NCBI RefSeq assembly: GCF_003675855.1
Contig: NZ_RCIH01000009.1
Span: 1 to 64,000, forward strand
Reading direction: 5' to 3'
DNA length: 64,000 bases
From: Halostella salina
GTDB lineage: Archaea > Halobacteriota > Halobacteria > Halobacteriales > Natronoarchaeaceae
Part shown: one piece after another, positions 1-7,500 of the stretch
Position numbering within the stretch: the first letter of the stretch is position 1
Layout: each line of letters begins with the position of its first letter
Translations under genes and position numbers: made by a program
The notes under the pieces: model-generated
The model's database searches: none
Told to the model about the DNA's origin: nothing
What the model saw: the letters and a program-made list of their open reading frames with translations, nothing else

Positions 1-28
1 TTTTAGCTAACTGAACCGCTTTGCTTGT

Positions 29-73
29 GAAGCGGGAAATCTTCGACATGAACCATCGGTGGTTTCCCGCTTC
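29..73. repeat. Imperfect inverted repeat at left edge
   Basis: GAAGCGGGAAATC (29-41) pairs with GGTTTCCCGCTTC (61-73), 12 of 13 positions, around a 19-nt centre that itself contains ACC/GGT complementarity. Subterminal hairpins of this kind occur at ends of IS200/IS605-type elements and their palindromic derivatives. It lies just upstream of the point where a cox gene is cut off, so it may mark the inserted or deleted segment. No transposase is present here, so the identity is inference. Confidence 0.4.
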
Positions 74-129
74 ATTCCACTAGTTCTGACGGTCGAAACC
101 GACGCTGTCCAGCGATTCACCAGAGCCAA

Positions 130-921
130 TTGTTCGGGTTCAAATTCGTGGTCTACTCGACGCTCGCAATCGGCGTCCTCTCGTTTGGTGTCTGGGCACA
201 CCATATGTTTGCGAGCGGAATCGATCCCAGGCTCCGGGCGTCGTTCATGGTAGTTTCTCTCGCAATTGCGGTCCCAACTGCCGTAAAAACGTTCAACTGG
301 ATCGCGACGATGTGGAACGGACGGATCCGCCTCACAACGCCGATGCTGTTCTGCATCGGGTTCGTGTCGAATCTGATTATTGGCGGTATCACCGGCGTCT
401 TTCTCGCAGCAATTCCCATTGACCTCATTCTCCACGACACCTATTACGTGGTTGGTCACTTCCATTACTTCCTCATGGGCGGAACCGTCTTCGCGGTCTT
501 CGCCGCGATATATTACTGGTTCCCGCTCGTCTCAGGGCGAATGTATCAGAAGACTCTCGCAAAGTGGCATTTCTGGTTGAGTATGCTGGGCGTGAATATC
601 ACGTTCTTCGCAATGCTTCTGATGGGGTATCTGGGAATGCCCCGCCGATACGCAACCTACGAATTAACGGTCGGTCCGGTCGATGTACTCACGGCTCTCC
701 ATCAAACGGCTACGCTGGGGGCAGTGATCATCACGGTTGCCCAACTCATCTGGTTCTATAATATGGTCACGTCTTGGCTCGAAGGGCCGCGAGTACCGGA
801 TGCTGATCCATGGAATCTCAAAGAAAATGGGCTCCGAACAGCAGAATGGGCGTGGTTCGAACAAAAACGCGAGACCGCGTTGGCTGACGGGGGCGAGGAA
901 TCGGACGAGGACTGCAAATAA
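130..921 (+). pseudogene. Cytochrome c oxidase subunit I, C-terminal fragment
   Basis: The product is clearly the C-terminal half of a heme-copper oxidase subunit I (membrane, O2 reduction). It keeps the CuB-type His pair in WAHHMF and the heme ligand region GHFHYF, and shows about six hydrophobic segments. The family is usually around 550-600 residues; only about 263 remain. Homology begins abruptly at FGFKF behind a TTG codon. Upstream in frame the reading stays open to about position 46 but is not cox-like, and the N-terminal helices with the first heme a ligand and the CuB His-Tyr site are absent. It cannot form a working oxidase alone. A rearrangement at about position 128, next to an inverted repeat, is the simplest explanation. 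Confidence 0.85.
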
Positions 922-943
922 TAATTCCGGGATATCGGGTTCG

Positions 944-974
944 AGTATTGTACACTATTGCCAAATACTTAATA
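944..974 (+). promoter_or_regulatory. Sulfur-island operator plus TATA (site 1)
   Basis: AGTATTGTACACTATTG (944-960) runs directly into the BRE/TATA-like CCAAATACTTAATA (961-974). The downstream ATG at 999 is about 28 bp from the TATA centre, as for a leaderless haloarchaeal transcript. The AGTATTGT core recurs upstream of many genes in the next 26 kb. Confidence 0.6.
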
Positions 975-998
975 GACTAAAGGACCTTTCTACATGAT

Positions 999-1232
999 AT
1001 GGAAAAGAACGTCGGCGGTCTCGACAGAACGGCACGGCTCGTCCTCGGCCCACTCCTCGTTGCGGTCGGTGTCGCAGTAGCGGCAGGCTATCTCGATATC
1101 GGACTCGCAGGCACGATTGGGTTGGTGGTCACTGCACTCATCCTCGTCGCAGGTGTAATCTTCGTCGTCACTGGAACGACGCAAAAGTGCCCGGCAAACC
1201 AGGTCGCTGGGATCAACACGCACGACAAGTAG
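999..1232 (+). CDS. DUF2892 small membrane protein
   Basis: A 77-residue protein that begins MEKNVGGLDRTARL, the signature start of DUF2892 (the YgaP transmembrane domain family), followed by two hydrophobic helices at about residues 14-33 and 36-58 and a short C-terminal tail with one Cys (QKCPAN). In bacteria the domain is often fused or adjacent to rhodaneses; its biochemical role is not settled. It is a single-gene unit with its own operator-bearing promoter (944-974). A paralogue lies at 22741-22956. The start is the only ATG that fits both the family N-terminus and the TATA spacing. Confidence 0.8.
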   Translation: MEKNVGGLDRTARLVLGPLLVAVGVAVAAGYLDIGLAGTIGLVVTALILVAGVIFVVTGTTQKCPANQVAGINTHDK

Positions 1233-1633
1233 AACTGATGGACGCAAGACACTCGTCGTCGCCAAAATCGACGGTACGGCTCTACGGAAGCACGTAGGCA
1301 GGCGGAAATGACGGTGACCAGTGTTCTGGTTTTTTAGCTCGCCAACCCGCTCGTGGAGACATCCGGCTACTTGAATTGTTTCTTCAATTTCCGAACCAGT
1401 AGTTTATTCGCCCACCCTGACCGACATCTACCTGAAAAATATGCCTTTTTCCAAGACGGGAGAAAAATACGTATAGAACGGGTTTTCAGGAGCCAGAGTG
1501 GTTAGTATTACCATTCACACCTATTCGAGTGCACGCAAATAGCTGTGGATATCGCCGTGACGGGGACTGGAATACGTCTCGCGATATTTCTACCTGTAAT
1601 GCTGAATTCGGATTCGCTTGAACGGTGGTACCT
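1233..1633. other. Intergenic region, no gene seen
   Basis: Four hundred bases without a convincing coding region. A run of six T (1330-1335) about 100 bp after the DUF2892 stop could end that transcript. AT-rich stretches between 1425 and 1490 and GATATTT near 1585 are possible promoter elements for the downstream exporter. No clear copy of the island operator is present, only GTTAGTATTACC near 1500. Confidence 0.5.
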
Positions 1634-2557
1634 ATGAGTACTCCAGAGTCACGGATAGATGTCGAACGGTTTGTCTCGAACTTTCTCGAGTTCCAGTACC
1701 GCGAGGTGATGATGGTCTTCGCGACGCTTGCTGTCGTGGCAGGATCTATCGTCTTCTTCCCCGGATTTGATAAACTCAGTAAGGGCCTGCAAGCCGATAT
1801 TTCGCTTACACTGATGGCGGCGTTTATTCTCGTTGCAGTTATCGCTGGGGTCGTCAAGGGGATGGTGGGCTTCGGCTATGCACTCATCACGACGCCCATC
1901 TTCGCCTCTGTGATCGATCCAACTTTCGCAGTCGTTGTCCTGGCTATTCCTCCGTGGATGATCAACATGTTCCAGATCGGAGAGACCGACACCGGTTTAT
2001 CCTTCATCCGCGAGGAATGGGTTCTCGTCCTGCTAGCTATCGTGGGGTCGGTAATCGGAGTCGCGTTCCTTGCCGAATTTAACACGGGTCCAATCGTTCC
2101 GTTTCTCATCGGCCTCGTAATCTTTGGCTACGTCGTCTTCCAGATCGTTCAGGGCTTCGTCACCGTCGAAGAGACGCACAATCCGCTAGGACTCAGCGTT
2201 GCGGGGTTCCTCGAAGGGTTCCTCCTGGCTGTCGCGAACCTCGGGCCGCTGCTCCCGGCGTACTTCCATACGTTTGAGCGGGACACCGAACGGTACATCG
2301 GCGGCCTCTCGATGGTTCTCGGCACCGTATTCACAGTCCGGATTATCCAGATGGCCCTGTTCACGGACCTGCTGACAACCTATCGGCTGTGGCTCGGATC
2401 GGTGATCGCAGTCGTCACCATCGTCGGCCTCCTGCTCGGAACGTACCTCCGCCGTCTCGAAGTGGACGAGGAGAAGTTCAACTGGTTCGTCGTCGCGTTG
2501 CTGTTCGTCATCTCACTCAATATCTTCCGGAACACGATTCCAGCGCTCTTCCTGTGA
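1634..2557 (+). CDS. TauE/SafE-type sulfite/anion exporter
   Basis: Polytopic membrane protein (307 residues) of the TauE/SafE family, which exports sulfite, sulfoacetate or related organosulfur anions. An extra N-terminal helix (about residues 28-45) precedes the usual two-repeat core; the typical glycine-rich first-repeat motif is seen as AGVVKGMVGFGYALITTPIF (about residues 76-95). I chose ATG 1634 over the in-frame GTG at 1625 because it is the first ATG and matches the soluble N-terminus. The gene stands alone, facing the thioredoxin operon. In this context sulfite or thiosulfate is the likely substrate, but substrate cannot be read from sequence. Confidence 0.8.
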   Translation: MSTPESRIDVERFVSNFLEFQYREVMMVFATLAVVAGSIVFFPGFDKLSKGLQADISLTLMAAFILVAVIAGVVKGMVGFGYALITTPIFASVIDPTFAVVVLAIPPWMINMFQIGETDTGLSFIREEWVLVLLAIVGSVIGVAFLAEFNTGPIVPFLIGLVIFGYVVFQIVQGFVTVEETHNPLGLSVAGFLEGFLLAVANLGPLLPAYFHTFERDTERYIGGLSMVLGTVFTVRIIQMALFTDLLTTYRLWLGSVIAVVTIVGLLLGTYLRRLEVDEEKFNWFVVALLFVISLNIFRNTIPALFL

Positions 2558-2608
2558 CCCGGACGTAGTTTTCGGTACGAAACGTCAGCGACATCCGACC
2601 AAAAGAGC

Positions 2609-3004
2609 TCACTGGCCGGCGTCGTCCGTCGTGTCGTCGATATCCTTCTCAACGATGTCTTTCCGCGAGACAACTTCGATCACCGTCTCCGAACCGATTG
2701 CAATCCCGCCTTCGATATCTTCAACGCGGAGTATCACGTCTTCCGGACTCGTACAGCCGCAGTTGACGAACTCTTCCCACTCGTCGCCGACAGCGACAGG
2801 TCCTGCATGGGACCACCGAAGGTACCGACGGTACGTGTGTTCCGTCATATTCTCCCGGAGCCACTCGCTGTCTGCGACCCACCAGTCATCGGTGTCGTCT
2901 GGATCAGTCTCCGGTGACCGGAACGAAACGAGGACCCGATCCGCCTGATCGTCGACGGAGGCTGGGTCTGTCGTGTTGACATCGTGTCGGACACTCGACC
3001 CCAT
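2609..3004 (-). CDS. Acidic hypothetical protein, third gene of trx operon
   Basis: 131 residues, very acidic at both ends, no membrane segment. It has a WWVADSEWLRENMT segment and a NCGCTSPEDV cysteine motif around residue 80. I do not recognise the family. Its ATG overlaps the trxB stop (TGATG), so it is almost certainly translated with trxA and trxB. The paired cysteines and the context suggest a thiol-linked role, but that is only inference. Confidence 0.7.
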   Translation of the reverse strand: MGSSVRHDVNTTDPASVDDQADRVLVSFRSPETDPDDTDDWWVADSEWLRENMTEHTYRRYLRWSHAGPVAVGDEWEEFVNCGCTSPEDVILRVEDIEGGIAIGSETVIEVVSRKDIVEKDIDDTTDDAGQ

Positions 3005-4044
3005 CAGTCGTCGGCCTCCGTAGCAACTGCTTCAGGACTCTCAGCCGACGCCGCGTCTACTGATTCGAGCCACTCCTCGGCGTCCAGGGCGGCCATGCTA
3101 CCCATGCCGGCGGCGGTGACCGCCTGCTGGTACTCGCGGTCCATCACGTCACCGGCCCCAAAGACGCCGTCGGCGGCCGTCGCCGTCGTCGCCCACGCAT
3201 CCCCTGCGGTGGACGTTTGAACGTACCCGTTGTCGTCGAGGTCAACGTGGGTGTCCCGGAGGAAGTCGGTGTTGGGCTCGTGGCCGATAGCGTAGAACAC
3301 GCCACCAACCTCGACCTCCTCGACTTTGACGTCTTCACCGGCTTCGTACTTCTGGGCAGGGTAGCCATCCAGGTGGAAGACGAGCGTCGCACCGGTCACG
3401 CCTTTCTCCTGAGACCCCTTGATCGCCAAGAGTTCAGTGTTCCAGACGAACTCGACGCTATCGTGATTGCGAGCGCGGTCAGCCATGATTTCCGAAGCTC
3501 TGAGTTCGTCGCGGCGGTGGACGACGGTCACGGAGTCAGCGAACTTCGCGAGGAAGAGAGCCTCTTCCATCGCGCTGTCGCCGCCACCGACGACGAGAAC
3601 ATCGTCACCGCGGTGGAACGCGCCGTCGCATGTCGCACACGTCGAGAGGCCATACCCCATTAATTCGTCTTCTCCCTCGGCGCCGACCCAGCGAGCGCTC
3701 GCTCCCGTCGCGACGATCAGCGCGCGGGTCAGGAGCGACTCACCGGTCGAGATCGACAGCTCCAGCGGCTGTTCGTCGAGCTCCGCAGACTCGATGCTGC
3801 CATGCCGGAACTCGGCGCCGAACTGCTCGGCCTGCTCTTTCCCTCGCTGGATCAGCTCCATCCCACCGACGCCGTCCGGGAACCCGAGATAGTTCTCAAC
3901 GTCGGTCGTCAGCGTCAACTGCCCGCCCGGCTCGTCACCCTCGAGCACGAGTGGGTCGAGATCGGCCCGAGCCGCGTAAACGGCTGCCGAGAGACCAGCA
4001 ACGCCCGAACCCGCGATGACGAGATCCTGTATTTCCTCAGTCAT
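3004..4044 (-). CDS. trxB: Thioredoxin-disulfide reductase
   Basis: Flavoprotein of 346 residues that moves electrons from NAD(P)H through FAD to thioredoxin in the cytoplasm. The FAD motif GSGVAGLSA is at residues 12-20, the redox motif CATCD has Cys136 and Cys139, and the second dinucleotide fold begins VVGGGDSAME (about 151-160). Length is slightly above the usual 310-330 because of an acidic, Ala/Glu-rich C-terminal tail. It follows trxA with no gap (trxA stop 4045, trxB start 4044) and overlaps the next gene by one base. The promoter is the operator site at 4431-4460. Confidence 0.95.
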   Translation of the reverse strand: MTEEIQDLVIAGSGVAGLSAAVYAARADLDPLVLEGDEPGGQLTLTTDVENYLGFPDGVGGMELIQRGKEQAEQFGAEFRHGSIESAELDEQPLELSISTGESLLTRALIVATGASARWVGAEGEDELMGYGLSTCATCDGAFHRGDDVLVVGGGDSAMEEALFLAKFADSVTVVHRRDELRASEIMADRARNHDSVEFVWNTELLAIKGSQEKGVTGATLVFHLDGYPAQKYEAGEDVKVEEVEVGGVFYAIGHEPNTDFLRDTHVDLDDNGYVQTSTAGDAWATTATAADGVFGAGDVMDREYQQAVTAAGMGSMAALDAEEWLESVDAASAESPEAVATEADD

Positions 4045-4404
4045 TTACTCGGTGTACCTCCCGATCAGGGAGCGCAGTTGCTCTTCACCCTGCACCCCGA
4101 CGATCTCCTCGACCTGCTCGCCGTCAGCGAACAGAATCAGGGTCGGGACGCCCCGAACGCCGTATGCACCGGCAAGTTGCTGGTTCGCGTCGACATCGAC
4201 CTTGGCGACAGCAGCATCAGTCTCCGCGGCCAGCGTCTCGACGACCGGTTCGAGCATCTGGCAGGGACCACACCAGTCGGCGTAGAAGTCGGTGAGGACG
4301 ACATCGTGCTCGGCGACGACCTCATCGAGTTGGGACTGACCATTGATGTGAAGCGGTTCACTCGTGGTAGTGGTGCCAGCGTCGGATGCAGTATCGGTTG
4401 CCAT
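4045..4404 (-). CDS. trxA: Thioredoxin (WCGPC)
   Basis: 119-residue cytosolic dithiol oxidoreductase with the classical active site DWCGPC (Cys45, Cys48) and the cis-Pro in GVPTL. A short unstructured N-terminal extension ends in PLHINGQSQ, a feature shared with the thioredoxin at 25915-26328, so the two look like paralogues. ATG 4404 was preferred to the upstream in-frame ATG at 4452 because the TATA-like box lies at 4431-4441, about 30 bp ahead of 4404 and downstream of 4452. First gene of trxA-trxB-hypothetical. Confidence 0.95.
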   Translation of the reverse strand: MATDTASDAGTTTTSEPLHINGQSQLDEVVAEHDVVLTDFYADWCGPCQMLEPVVETLAAETDAAVAKVDVDANQQLAGAYGVRGVPTLILFADGEQVEEIVGVQGEEQLRSLIGRYTE

Positions 4405-4430
4405 CACCAGTACGTTGGCACCGACGGTAA

Positions 4431-4460
4431 TTAAGGATTTTGGACAATACACACAATACT
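4431..4460 (-). promoter_or_regulatory. Operator plus TATA for trxA (site 2)
   Basis: Read on the minus strand: AGTATTGTGTGTATTGTCC, then CAAAATCCTTAA as BRE/TATA, with the trxA ATG about 30 bp from the TATA centre. It shares the AGTATTGTGTG core with site 3 exactly. Confidence 0.65.
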
Positions 4461-4558
4461 AACCAATATAATTTCACGCAGCTCCGTGAGTGTCTCTGGA
4501 CTACAGGAATCCCAGCCCACCAACAAAACGGGTGAGACCTGAGACAAAAAGAGGAGAG

Positions 4559-4963
4559 TTAGCTTTCAGCAGCGGGAGCGGAGGTGTCGGACTGCTCGTA
4601 CTTGGTTTCGAACTCCTGGATGAGCTGGCCCATCTTCGCGTACCAATCGTTGAGCATCCGCTGCATTTCGTCCACGATCTGCGACGGATCCGTCGGCGAG
4701 TAGACGTGGTAGTAGCCGCCCTGCTCGTAGTTGACCTGATCTTTCTCGATGAAGCCCGTCTGGAGCAGCCGCTGGACGGCCCGGTACGCAGTCGACCGTT
4801 CACGATCGACAGCCTCGGCGATTTCGTCGACAGTCAACGGCTCTTTGGCGTCGACGAGCGCCCGGAAGCACTCCTTGTCGAGTTCTTTGAGACCGTGGAA
4901 GCACTCGAGCAGTCCCTCGCACTCCATGTCCCGACGGAGTTGTTCAGACATCGAATCTGGCAT
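4559..4963 (-). CDS. Cys-pair HTH transcription regulator, TrmB-like
   Basis: 134-residue DNA-binding protein. Residues about 40-80 form a winged helix-turn-helix (LTVDEIAEAVDRERSTAYRA, then a wing with YEQGGYYHVY); residues about 90-125 form an amphipathic helix likely used for dimerisation. The N-terminus has Cys15 and Cys21 (CX5C) followed by FHGLKEL, plus Cys32. A paralogue at 26369-26833 keeps the CX5C spacing and the HGL that follows. Such Cys pairs sense disulfide or persulfide state in unrelated regulators, so redox or sulfane-sulfur sensing is plausible but unproven. The promoter GTTAAAAGAC (4992-5001) gives a leaderless start. It sits between two sulfur-gene operons. Confidence 0.8.
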   Translation of the reverse strand: MPDSMSEQLRRDMECEGLLECFHGLKELDKECFRALVDAKEPLTVDEIAEAVDRERSTAYRAVQRLLQTGFIEKDQVNYEQGGYYHVYSPTDPSQIVDEMQRMLNDWYAKMGQLIQEFETKYEQSDTSAPAAES

Positions 4964-4996
4964 TGTTATCGCGTATCTGTACGTGCTGGGCTGTTA

Positions 4997-5087
4997 AAAG
5001 ACTTGTGTGCGGAACCTACAATCTTGTACGAACCCGTGGTCGAAACGGAGGGAGACAAAAATCTCGGCCGGACAAAGACTTGTGTAC
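4997..5087. repeat. Direct repeat and palindrome upstream of the regulator
   Basis: AAAGACTTGTGTGC (4997-5010) recurs as AAAGACTTGTGTAC (5074-5087), 77 bp apart, and the perfect palindrome TACAAGATTGTA lies between them (5017-5028 on the + strand as TACAATCTTGTA). The first repeat includes the regulator's own TATA-like region. These could be binding sites different from the island operator. Confidence 0.4.
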
Positions 5088-5113
5088 TATGGCGGAAACA
5101 GCGGGAGTGCTTG

Positions 5114-6148
5114 TCAGTCAACGATAATGGAATCAGTGTCGGCAGAGGTCGTCCGAAGCTCCTGGATGGAGCTGTAAACGACCGCACTACTGACGAGGAG
5201 TGCCGCACCGAGGATGATGACCAGTGCGACTGAGTCAAGGAATGGCATCTCGATGACACCGCCGATTTTGCGCACGGCGACGGCAATCGCTCCCAGCAGC
5301 AGCATCACGCCGAAGTACACCTTGATTTCATCCTCGTCGACGATACTCGTCGCCGCAGCGCCGACCCGGGCCCCGAGGGCGCTTCCCGCGAGCAGCGGAG
5401 CGACGATCGCGAGATCAACCGCACCGTCGAGTGCATAGAGGAAGCTCCCGATTCCGCCGGAGAAGACGATCTCGAACAGATCGGTTCCGACCGCGACGGG
5501 GACGGGGACGCCCACGAGGTAGAAGAGGGCAGGCATCCGGATGAAGCCGCCACCCACACCGAGGAAGCCGGACAGCAGTCCGGTGGCGAACGCGACGGCG
5601 AGGATCATCCACAGCGAGACCGTCACGCCGCCGCGAAGCGTCATCATCGGCGGAACCTCGTACGACTGGATCTGCTTCGCGATATCAGGGATTTCATCCG
5701 GGTCCAACTCACCATCGACATCGGCATCGTGGCTGATGCCGCCGCCATCGTCTGTGAGCGCTTGGCGGGTAACGAACAGGCCGATACCACCGAGCAGGCC
5801 AACGTACGCAACGCTGACCACGGTATCAGCCAATCCGAGGTCCTGCAGTAAATGAAGACCCTGCTTCCCGACTTCGATGCCTGCCGTGGTGCCCGCGATC
5901 ATCAGCACCCCGAGCTTGTAGTCAACTTGCCCGAGATCGCGGTGTTTCAGCGTCGCGATGACCGACGTTCCAAACACGAAGGCGAGCCCGGATGCGACGG
6001 CGACGTCGGTCTTGTAACCCATCACGAGCAGCGCTGGCGTGACGAGGAACGACCCGCCCATTCCGAAGAACCCGAACAGGAGGCCGATGAGCAGGCCGAA
6101 CCCGGTGAACATCACGAGTAGTGATGCAGCGATGCCGAAGATCTCCAT
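5114..6148 (-). CDS. TauE/SafE-type sulfite/anion exporter
   Basis: Membrane transporter of about 345 residues with two repeated halves separated by a long acidic loop (about residues 135-165, DGGGISHDADVDGELDPDEI). Glycine motifs typical of TauE/SafE are seen in each half: LLFGFFGMGGSFLVTPALL near the N-terminus and LLSGFLGVGGGFIRMPALF near residue 190. GTG (6151) and ATG (6148) are adjacent possible starts; ATG is used here because it overlaps the stop of the upstream small membrane gene. Second TauE/SafE gene of the window and divergent in sequence from the one at 1634, so the two probably differ in substrate or in induction. Confidence 0.88.
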   Translation of the reverse strand: MEIFGIAASLLVMFTGFGLLIGLLFGFFGMGGSFLVTPALLVMGYKTDVAVASGLAFVFGTSVIATLKHRDLGQVDYKLGVLMIAGTTAGIEVGKQGLHLLQDLGLADTVVSVAYVGLLGGIGLFVTRQALTDDGGGISHDADVDGELDPDEIPDIAKQIQSYEVPPMMTLRGGVTVSLWMILAVAFATGLLSGFLGVGGGFIRMPALFYLVGVPVPVAVGTDLFEIVFSGGIGSFLYALDGAVDLAIVAPLLAGSALGARVGAAATSIVDEDEIKVYFGVMLLLGAIAVAVRKIGGVIEMPFLDSVALVIILGAALLVSSAVVYSSIQELRTTSADTDSIIVD

Positions 6149-6300
6149 CACTGGTCACCTCGAATTGCAGCGATGATCTTCGAACCGACAAGCTTTTCGA
6201 GTGCTCCATACCCAATATAGAGCACGACTGCCTCCAGTAGCACGATTCCGATAACGGTCGCTGCTTGTCCCCATCCGCTCAGCGATTCAACACCGGTCAT
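6148..6300 (-). CDS. Small one-helix membrane protein upstream of TauE
   Basis: A 50-residue reading frame starting MTGVESLSGWGQ, with one strong hydrophobic helix (about residues 14-33, VIGIVLLEAVVLYIGYGALE) and a basic end before GDQ. Its TGA overlaps the exporter ATG, so the two are translationally coupled. It has the look of a small accessory or stabilising subunit for the exporter, perhaps the haloarchaeal DUF7512 type, which I name only tentatively. GATTAAAC (6323-6330) could be a proximal promoter; the operator site is further upstream at 6381-6410. Confidence 0.7.
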   Translation of the reverse strand: MTGVESLSGWGQAATVIGIVLLEAVVLYIGYGALEKLVGSKIIAAIRGDQ

Positions 6301-6380
6301 TATACGCCACCCCTTCTTTGACGATTAAACTTGTCTGTTTCATACTTCTCTGCGCAATTCTACGTAGCCGACTAGAGTAC

Positions 6381-6410
6381 AAAATGGTTTTGGGATTATC
6401 ACACAATACT
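6381..6410 (-). promoter_or_regulatory. Operator upstream of small membrane protein-TauE (site 3)
   Basis: Minus strand: AGTATTGTGTGATAATCCC (6392-6410), followed by AAAACCATTTT. The dyad TATTGTGTGATA is close to its own reverse complement. The gene start is about 80 bp further on, so a leader of some 50 nt or a second, proximal promoter must be used. Confidence 0.6.
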
Positions 6411-6566
6411 ATATCCGGGTAACCAAGAGGGGAGTTCCGATAACTTAGAGAGAACATATACGCCAAAGCAGCTCTGGAGATCAGCCGGTGCAAGTCGGAC
6501 TAACACCACGGACAGCGCTCACCTGCCAAGCAAAACCATGTTGTCGGAACACGACTAATACCCGGT

Positions 6567-7412
6567 ATGAAGGGCCTGTGCGCGACCGACCTGTCGGCTG
6601 CAAGCGAGGCCGCCATAGAGAACGAAACCTGCCTCGACTGCCTGGGACGTATCGGCGTCGACACGATCCATCTAGTGACAGTCGTCCCGGCGAACGTCCA
6701 CTCCGGCATGCCCGGGGTGAATTTCGAGGAGCGACGCCAACAGGCGCTCGACCAGTATCGGACGGTAATCGAGTCCGCCGGGTTCGACGTCGAGACCCAC
6801 GTCGTCCGTGGGACCCCCTATCGACGTATCAACGGTATCGCTGAAACCGTCCACGCGGACCTCGCAGTCGTCGGTTCCCGGGGCCAGAGCCCACTCGAGA
6901 ATCGTATCATCGGCTCAACCGCCCGCAACCTTGCGCGGACGACTGTCGTTCCGTTACTGGTCAACCGCATCGAGCGGGGGACCGACGACCCCGAGGTTCT
7001 CCGAGAACATCTCTTCCAACGGATGCTCTTCGCGACGGACTTCTCCGAACACGCCGACCGGGCGTTCGACGCCTTCTCGTACCTCCGTCACGCGACCGAG
7101 GAAGCCACGCTGGTTCACGTGCAGTCGCCGAAAGACGAAGGCGTCGACGCCGATCCCAGCCCAGAAGAACAGCTGACCGAGTACGCGAGTACGCTGGAAA
7201 ACTGGGACATCGAGACACGAATCGAGGTCCGGTACGGAGATCCTGCCGACGAAATCCTCGCCGTGGAAGCAGAAGTAACGCCGTCGACGATCCTCGTCGG
7301 GTCGAAAGGACGAAGCCGTATCCGGCGACTCCTGTTGGGCAGCGTTTCAGAGGAGATCGTCGCACAGGCGACGGGAAACGTTTTCCTCGTTCCGCCGCCC
7401 CGGGCAGTCTGA
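6567..7412 (+). CDS. Tandem universal stress protein (two UspA domains)
   Basis: 281-residue cytoplasmic protein with two UspA folds (about residues 1-140 and 150-281). Each half ends in the ATP-binding pattern G-2X-G-9X-G(S): VVGSRGQSPLENRIIGS near 110 and LVGSKGRSRIRRLLLGS near 250. Such proteins bind ATP or dimerise in stress responses; a specific function cannot be given. It is monocistronic and divergent from the TauE operon. No clear island operator precedes it. Confidence 0.9.
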   Translation: MKGLCATDLSAASEAAIENETCLDCLGRIGVDTIHLVTVVPANVHSGMPGVNFEERRQQALDQYRTVIESAGFDVETHVVRGTPYRRINGIAETVHADLAVVGSRGQSPLENRIIGSTARNLARTTVVPLLVNRIERGTDDPEVLREHLFQRMLFATDFSEHADRAFDAFSYLRHATEEATLVHVQSPKDEGVDADPSPEEQLTEYASTLENWDIETRIEVRYGDPADEILAVEAEVTPSTILVGSKGRSRIRRLLLGSVSEEIVAQATGNVFLVPPPRAV

Positions 7413-7500
7413 GAAAGACACCACCAGGGCCCCGATATCGCAGAGCGTCGGCAGCTCAAGCGGTTCTCAGATTGCTTGTGAAGCCCACGAGACGGGACCA

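Noticed and set aside
4405-4452. Upstream ATG extension of trxA (start 4452)
   Set aside because: The extension would lie over the TATA box and operator; the thioredoxin domain is complete from 4404.
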